This document shows positions 58,276-64,000 of a stretch of DNA of 64,000 nucleotides, piece after piece (within the stretch, counting starts at the first letter, position 1; every line of letters starts with the position of its first letter). The DNA is from Siphonodentalium dalli. Taxonomy: Eukaryota; Mollusca; Scaphopoda; Gadilida; Siphonodentaliidae. The notes under the pieces are model-generated. The model ran no database searches. It was not told the DNA's origin and saw only the letters and a program-made list of their open reading frames with translations. Location: assembly GCA_032622095.1 (NCBI GenBank), contig CP136067.1:137025990-137089989 (forward strand), read 5' to 3'. A program made the position numbers and the translations under genes.

Positions 58276-59226
58276 ACCAATCATGGGACAGTTTTGTGAC
58301 CTAAATTATGTTACTTGACTTGGTAAAAATTTTGCATATTTTGTGATTTTATTATCAGGCGTGTTACATATGATGCAAATTGTCTAATAAAGTGGTATTT
58401 AATGGTCATATTTTATACAAAAATGTCTGTTTTTGGAGAGATTTCGGAAAATGGGACAGGCATAATTGGCCATTTTTGCCATATTACGAGCCTCTGGATT
58501 GTAGAGATATCAAGGAGCGGATGATATAGGGTCTGCAACAAGTTGACCACATCCCATATTATATCTCAAAATAAAAAAATGTGATCATTAATAAATTTTT
58601 CTACAAATAAATGGTGATGGACAGAAATAGGCCACTTTTTTTGAAAAATGCCCATATATTACTGCAAAGTTTTGTGTCGCAGCCAGCGATGACTATCCGT
58701 TGTGAATAGCGACCTTATTTCGCGGGAAGCTCGAGATTCACGACGACGAGTAGAGTGATTGCCAATCTAAACAGCACACCGAGGTCGTAGCTCAATACAA
58801 CTGGATCGTTTACATGATATATATATACAGTCTCGAATGGAGTAAAGTGATATATTGCAGAAAATAAATTTCAGGTGTTATTTGAGCTTATTAGAAACCA
58901 TGAAATCGTAACCGTTATTGCGGATAGTAAAATACGACAACGATTAGAAAGTACACACATGTTGGTGACGTAGTACCCTATCCGTATCCGTAATCGTAAA
59001 CGTGAGTTTTGCGAAAGGTCTCTAATAACGTAATTTCGTAATGGCATATCAACACCTCCGGTCGTTTCAGAATGGCATATTAACATTTCCGATCGTCAAC
59101 ATTTAGAATTTAACTATTATTGTTTAAATGATAAACTATATAAAGCCGTCGCGCAATGAATGGTGTTATGTTGGCTATATGAAACCGTAAATTTTTCATG
59201 TTTAAATGAAATTACAATTGCAATGT

Positions 59227-59428
59227 ATGGAATCCTATTAGGGCCACGTAGCGAGAAAAGGTGCGCCATTAGTAACGCGCCGAAAGCGACAAAATGCGCG
59301 ATATTAGCGCATGTTTCGGCGCTACGGCGCACTTTTTGTCGCTTTCGGCGCGTTACTAATGGCGCACGTTTTGTCGCTTTCGGCGCGCGCCGAAAGCGCC
59401 ATTAGCAAGTGGCCCTAATAGGATTCCA
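59227..59428. mobile_element. GCGC fold-back element, third copy
   Basis: It opens ATGGAATCCTATTAGGG and closes with the complement. The interior has the same CGCCGAAAGCG, GCGCCATTAG and TTTTGTCGC modules. I could not see a clear target duplication. Confidence 0.8.
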
Positions 59429-59802
59429 CATACGTTTCCAAGAATGATGGCGCCGAATCAAATTCAAGATGGTGGTGCTCATGTTAAAAAGCAAACATGT
59501 TTGATTTCATGTCAGTTTATGACACTACAAAAGAGGAGGGCCTTTTATGTCTTCGAAAGGGAAACCGACGCGCCTGCATATAGTGCGCTCGTGTGCAGAA
59601 GGCTAGAGAGGGTTTCCGTTCGGGGTGACTAACTTCGAATTCACGTGGCACTGCACAGCATGCACCTTTAGCTAGACCGAATGTTCAACTCTTGTATATT
59701 TAATTCGCACCACCATTGAGGTAGAATTTTCCATTACGCCAGTTACTCCCGTATAAAGGTTCGGCAGATCAAGGCAATCATGACGTCAAAAAGAGAAGTT
59801 CC

Positions 59803-59857
59803 ATATATAACAAGCGCTTATAAAGGAATGCATTCATTTATGAGCGCTTGTTATATG
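59803..59857. repeat. Short hairpin (ATATAACAAGCGCT arms)
   Basis: Two arms of about 20 bp face each other across about 14 bp. It is immediately upstream of the TTAA element copy B. Confidence 0.65.
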
Positions 59858-59872
59858 TATCTAGATACTTAA

Positions 59873-60350
59873 AGGCCCACTTCATTTTCGAACCCCCCAG
59901 ATTACATTATATAAATGATATGCCATATTATATACCATTTGAAAGAGGAAGTTCCAAAAGATTGTATTATCAACTTATCCGGAGTAATAAAATGTGGACA
60001 TGTTGTTTTTGTTGAGTTGCCAACACGTTCTGTCATCTGGATTGCAGTGAAAAGCAGTATTATTTTCAATGCAGGGGGGATAACTCTATATATTAAAGAT
60101 ATAGTTCTTCCCTTCCATTGAAAAAGTTTGAATTTTGTTGCATTCTGGGATCCAAAGGGGGGGGGGGAGTCATTCTATGATTTCAGCAGCTTTCTATTTC
60201 TCTGTGGGCATCTTCTGAGGCACAGATGTTTAAAATAGTGATGAATTATAGTATTGTAATCATATTTTATGGCATAGATTGTTATTAAAACCGTATATCA
60301 TGGCACTATATAAAAAAAAAAAATCGGCGACTCGAAAATTAAGTGGGCCT
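59873..60350 (+). mobile_element. TTAA-type element, copy B (complete)
   Basis: TTAA at 59869 and 60351 borders AGGCCCACTT and AAGTGGGCCT. The inverted ends extend about 24 bp with one or two mismatches. The body matches 263-557 but includes an extra segment, about 60121-60260, with a G tract. No transposase is seen. Confidence 0.75.
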
Positions 60351-60394
60351 TTAATTGTGTACCGTATACGCCCATCGAGCCCACCATTATATAT

Positions 60395-61212
60395 ATTATA
60401 TATTTTGGAAGATCTGTGTGTGTGTGTGTGTGTCTGTGTGTGTGTGAGGGTGTGTGTGTGAGGGGGTGTGTGGGCGAGGGTGTGTATGTGTGTGTCTGTC
60501 TGTCTGTTCGCGATGGACTCGAAAACGGCCGAGCCGATTTCGATGAAACTTGGTATGTGGGGGTACTTTCGGCCGGGGACTGGCATGGGCCTGTTAATTG
60601 TCCATGCGACGTGACATTGACCTTGAAATCGGGTCATTTCAAGGTCGAACGCCCGAGTATCACGGGATTTCGATGAAAATTAGTGTCTGGGGATACTTTC
60701 GTATGGGGAGTGCCGTAAGCCTATTCGTTTGCCCGTGCGACGTGACCTTGACCTTGAAATCGGGTCAATTCAAGGTCAAATCGCGAATTTTGATGGGATT
60801 TCGACGAAATTTGATACGTGGGGTTACTTTTGTCCACTGAGTGTTTTGGACGGGTCGAGTAGTGACCCCGACCTGACCTTGACCTTCAAAATGATCAATT
60901 CGAGGTCAAATCGGGTAAAACTGGATGGATTTCGACGGGTACTTTTGTCGGGTACTTTTGTCCTGGCAGTGTTTTGGACGGGTCAAATCGTGACCCCACC
61001 TGACCTTGACCTTCAAATGGACAATTCAAGGTCAAATCGGGTAAAACCGGATGGATTTCGACGGGTACTGTTGTCCGGGCAGTGTTTTGGACGAGTCAAA
61101 TCGTGACCCCACCTGACCTTGACCTTCAAAATGGACAAATCAAGGTCAAATCGCGCAATTCGCCGAAAAGCAGAGGGGAAACAGCCCGGACGAAGTCGGG
61201 TCCACCTGCTAG
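60395..61212 (+). mobile_element. Helitron alpha 5
   Basis: It begins TATATTATATATTTTGG (the TC is not preserved), has a long (GT)n tract, and ends CCCGGACGAAGTCGGG, TCCACCTG and CTAG at 61212. The body equals the minus-strand alpha copies, with repeated GACGGGTCNAAT and GGTACTTTTGTC segments. Confidence 0.75.
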
Positions 61213-61530
61213 TCTCATATATATTTTCAAGACCTCTGTTTGTCTGTCTGTCTGTCTGTCTGTATGTCATTTATATAAATCTACGATTCTCGACCGATCG
61301 GGACGAAACTTGGTACGTGTGTGTAGTTTGACCAGGCGGTCGACGTTGTCGTATTGGCGGGCCCGTGCGGCGCCCGCTTCGCGCATGCGCAGACGAGATC
61401 TCGGAAACGGGTGGAGCTATCGACTTGAAATTTGGTTTTTGAATAGCCCGGACAACGTCGGGCTGGGTAGAGCTATCGACTTGAAATTTGGTTTTTGAAT
61501 AGCCCGGACAACGTCGGGCTCATCGGCTAG
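61213..61530 (+). mobile_element. Helitron beta 5 (core reduced)
   Basis: TCTCATATATATTTTCAAG joins the preceding CTAG directly. It ends in GCCCGGACAACGTCGGGC, TCATCGG and CTAG at 61530. The 3' hairpin region is partly duplicated, with GCCCGGACAACGTCGGGC at 61446 and 61502. Only one 122-bp unit remains. Confidence 0.75.
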
Positions 61531-62448
61531 TCTATACTATATATTTTGAGACTTCCGTATGTGTGTGTGTACTTTATAGAATCGAAAACGGCTGGCTCGA
61601 TTGAGTTCAAACTTCCCATCTAAGGGTAAAAACCCACGAACACCGTAGTTGCCGCGTTTTGGAGAAGCTCTGAGCACCCTGTATCCACTCCCAAATCACC
61701 GCAAAGGCACGCCGGGGGTTAATCAAAATGAGCGTTTGTTTTTTGACGCGTCTGTTTACCATTCAACGTTATTAGCATATGCAGAGAGATATACGGGAAC
61801 ATTGAGTGGTTTCCTATGCGGGGAGATTTATTGGATGCCATAGTACTCTTACAACATCATTGTTATAGTATGTATGACACTTAGGTCAGGGCTTAGGGGG
61901 GTAGTTATAGGCATCATGCTTCTCAGAAATCCCGGTTACAAACCAACACTCACAATTTCGTATTTACGCAAACGTTATCGCTCGAAATTTATTATGCAGA
62001 GAGAAAGTGCTTTCCTATTTTTAGAACGCAACACATGTTTACGTCGCGTTGGTGATGGAGGTTCACGACGGGAGTAATTGACTGTCCGCTCTTTGCGAGG
62101 ATGGGATTCACGACGGGGACTATTGACCAACACTCACAATTTCGTCTTTTGCATCAGTTACCAACACCTCGACCGATCGGGACGAAACTTGGTACATGAG
62201 TGTAGTTTGACCAGGTGGTCGTCGCTGTCGTATTGGCGAGCCCGTGCGACGGCCGTGCAGCGCATGCGCAGACGATATATCGGAAACGGGTGGAGCTATC
62301 GACTTGAAATTTGGTTTTTGAGTAGCCCGGATCAGTTCTTTCCGCCCGATGTACCTTAAGCCTGTACGGGGTTACATTGAAAAACAAAAAATAATGGATC
62401 GACCAAAGCCATGGGACCAATGCCGCCAGTGGCGGGCTAATCTGCTAG
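61531..62448 (+). mobile_element. Helitron gamma (third type)
   Basis: TCTATACTATATATTTTGAG opens the element directly after a CTAG. It ends with CCGCCAGTGGCGGGC, TAATCTG and CTAG at 62448. The middle is unrelated to alpha and beta except for a captured beta-like stretch at 62165-62335. No Rep or helicase frame is present. Confidence 0.65.
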
Positions 62449-63295
62449 TCTATTATATATTTTGGGAAATCTGTCTGTGTGTGTGTTTGTCTGTCTGTGT
62501 GTTCGCGATGAACTCGAAAACGGCCGAGCCGATTTCGATGAAACTTGGTATGTGGGGGTTCTTTCGGCCGGGGAGTGGCATGGGCCTATTAATTTGCCCG
62601 TTCGACGTGACCTTGACCTTGAAATATGGTCATTTCAAGGTCGAACGCCCGAGTATCACGGGATTTCGATGAAAATTAGTGTCTATGGATACTTTCGTAT
62701 GGGGAGTGTCGTAAGCCTATTCGTTTGCCCGTGCGAATTTTGATGGGATTTCGACGAAATTTGATACGTGGGGTTACTTTTGTCCACTGAGTGTTTTGGA
62801 CGGGTCAAATCGTGACCCCGACCTGACATTGACCTTCAAAATGATAAATTCGAGGTCAAATCGGGTAAAACCGGATGGATTTCGACGGGTACTTTTGTCA
62901 GGTACTTTTGTCCGGGCAGTGTTTTGGACGGGTCAAATCGTGACCCTGACATTGACCTTCAAAATGATCAATTCGAGGTCAAATCGGGTAAAACCGGATG
63001 GATTTCGACGGGTACTTTTGTCGGGTACTTTTGTCCGGGCAGTGTTTTGGACGGGTCAAATCGTGACCCTGACATTGACCTTCAAAATGATCAATTCGAG
63101 GTCAAATCGGGTAAAACCGGATGGATTTCGACGGGTACTTTTGCCGGGTACTGTTGTACGGGCAGTGTTTTGGACGGGTCAAATCGTGACCCCACCTGAC
63201 CTTGACCTTCAAAATGGACAATTCAAGGTCAAATCGCGCAATTCACCGAAAAGCAGAGGGGAAACAGCCCGGACGGAGTCGGGTCCACCTGCTAG
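62449..63295 (+). mobile_element. Helitron alpha 6 with minisatellite
   Basis: TCTATTATATATTTTGGG follows CTAG directly. The end is CCCGGACGGAGTCGGG, TCCACCTG and CTAG at 63295. Between 62791 and 63185 the segment beginning GTGTTTTGGACGGGTC occurs four times (62791, 62919, 63042, 63164), a 122-128 bp spacing. The 172-codon frame here is read-through of this repeat. Confidence 0.8.
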
Positions 63296-64000
63296 TACGT
63301 TATATAAATCATAATACTGAAATGACCACGGGCACAGTATGGTGATTATATTGACGAAAACGGAGATATTAAGAAATTAAACACAAAAGAAGAAATTTAT
63401 TTGACTAAATAACGGAAATATTCAGAACTGAAAACAAAAACTTGAAGAGCGTTTTTAGAGAGCGTTTTTAAAGAATGCTATTCGGATATGGGTGATAGTT
63501 CGAACACCACGATAAGCGCGGATGTGTGGTGCATGTACAAGTAGAGGAGTATAACCATATGCTTATATATCATCTATTCACATGAGAGGGACCAGGACCT
63601 TTTGGCCCAGTGGGATAAACTATTTTAATCTGACCCTGAAAACCTCTCATTTCTAGCATTAGACTGGCCTCAAGCTCTCCAAGTATTGTGAATTTCCATT
63701 CTCACACCTCCATAAAGTTGAAATATCTCCAAATGTAAACTTTTGGTCTAAACAACAAATTCCCAAGTATACCAAAGCATATTCTTGTATTCATGCAGAC
63801 ACGTTTTTCAGTTGTTTTCTGTGAGTCGATTGCTTCTATGTGCATGCGGATGAGTGATTCCTGGTGAAAATAACAATATGCGCGGTCTTTGCTCCATCCC
63901 AAAAAACTGACATCGCCGTTATATCATGTACGATTAGATCATGCATGCCATGAATATCTACTCTGGCTAACGCCCGTAGATATCATATTCCACCAATACC
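63296..64000. other. Unassigned, with decayed repeat fragments
   Basis: A diverged relative of the hAT-like element body (GGGACCAGGACC, CTCAAGCTCTCCAAG) lies at 63588-63770. The last bases carry the TAGATCATGC hairpin family word. No gene is visible. Confidence 0.4.

Larger units (their letters stand above)
53132..59022. mobile_element. 5.9-kb TA-flanked inverted-repeat-bounded region
   Basis: GAGACCTTTCGCA followed by ACGTTTACGATTACG at the left (53132-53180) faces its complement at 58980-59022, with TA on each side. A second inverted pair (TATATGGGCATTTTTCA at 54695, complement near 58655) lies inside. The region contains a hAT-like element and the 16-bp motif scatter. Two open frames (53427-53777, 54552-54833) lack recognisable domains, so autonomy is not supported. 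Confidence 0.55.

Noticed and set aside
62796-63314. 172-codon open frame on the plus strand with repeated peptide units
   Set aside because: It is a translation of the 122-128 bp minisatellite inside Helitron alpha 6. Similar frames open in other registers.

Overview
The window looks like intergenic or intronic DNA from an animal nuclear genome, most likely a marine lophotrochozoan such as a mollusc or a relative. It is AT-rich and holds no long conserved open frames. It is packed with short non-autonomous Helitrons carrying internal tandem repeats, fold-back elements, hAT-like and TTAA- or TA-flanked DNA elements, and decayed LINEs. I could not name the species. I found no tRNA, rRNA, CRISPR or bacterial operon signals. 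A 100-base run of N (25317-25416) marks an assembly gap.

Layout. 1-4760: small inverted-repeat elements and decayed fragments. 4762-9503: a Helitron-type element on the minus strand containing a TA-flanked insertion and a degenerate ~143-bp repeat array. 9504-12500: little recognisable. 12505-16878: a 4.4-kb TTAA-flanked element with long terminal inverted repeats. 16883-20785: AT-rich DNA with one inverted-repeat element. 20786-25316: eight short Helitrons head to tail on the minus strand, running into the gap. 25417-27930: a hAT-like element with a target duplication and a 256-bp inverted-repeat element. 27930-30260: a truncated hAT-like element followed by two diverged copies of an unrecognised ORF unit. 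31557-32518: a near-perfect 481-bp tandem duplication. 33471-34004: the best candidate host gene, a single-exon secreted peptide precursor on the minus strand. 35590-39350: a decayed LINE on the minus strand, split by a 2.2-kb element with a perfect 8-bp target duplication and by a second hAT-like element. 43708-48332: a second long Helitron homologous to the one at 4762-9503. 48345-50800: a decayed L1/Tx1-type LINE on the plus strand. 51556-52505: a short relative of the 4.4-kb TTAA element. 53132-59022: a 5.9-kb region bounded by inverted repeats, with a hAT-like element inside and an unexplained scatter of a 16-bp motif. 60395-63295: four more head-to-tail Helitrons, on the plus strand.

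There is no operon-like cooperation here. The relations are nestings: elements inside elements, several dated relative to each other by target duplications or by comparison with an empty paralogous site. The points most worth following are the peptide precursor, the tandem ORF units with structurally conserved linkers, the 16-bp motif scatter, the GCGC fold-back family and the alternating Helitron arrays.
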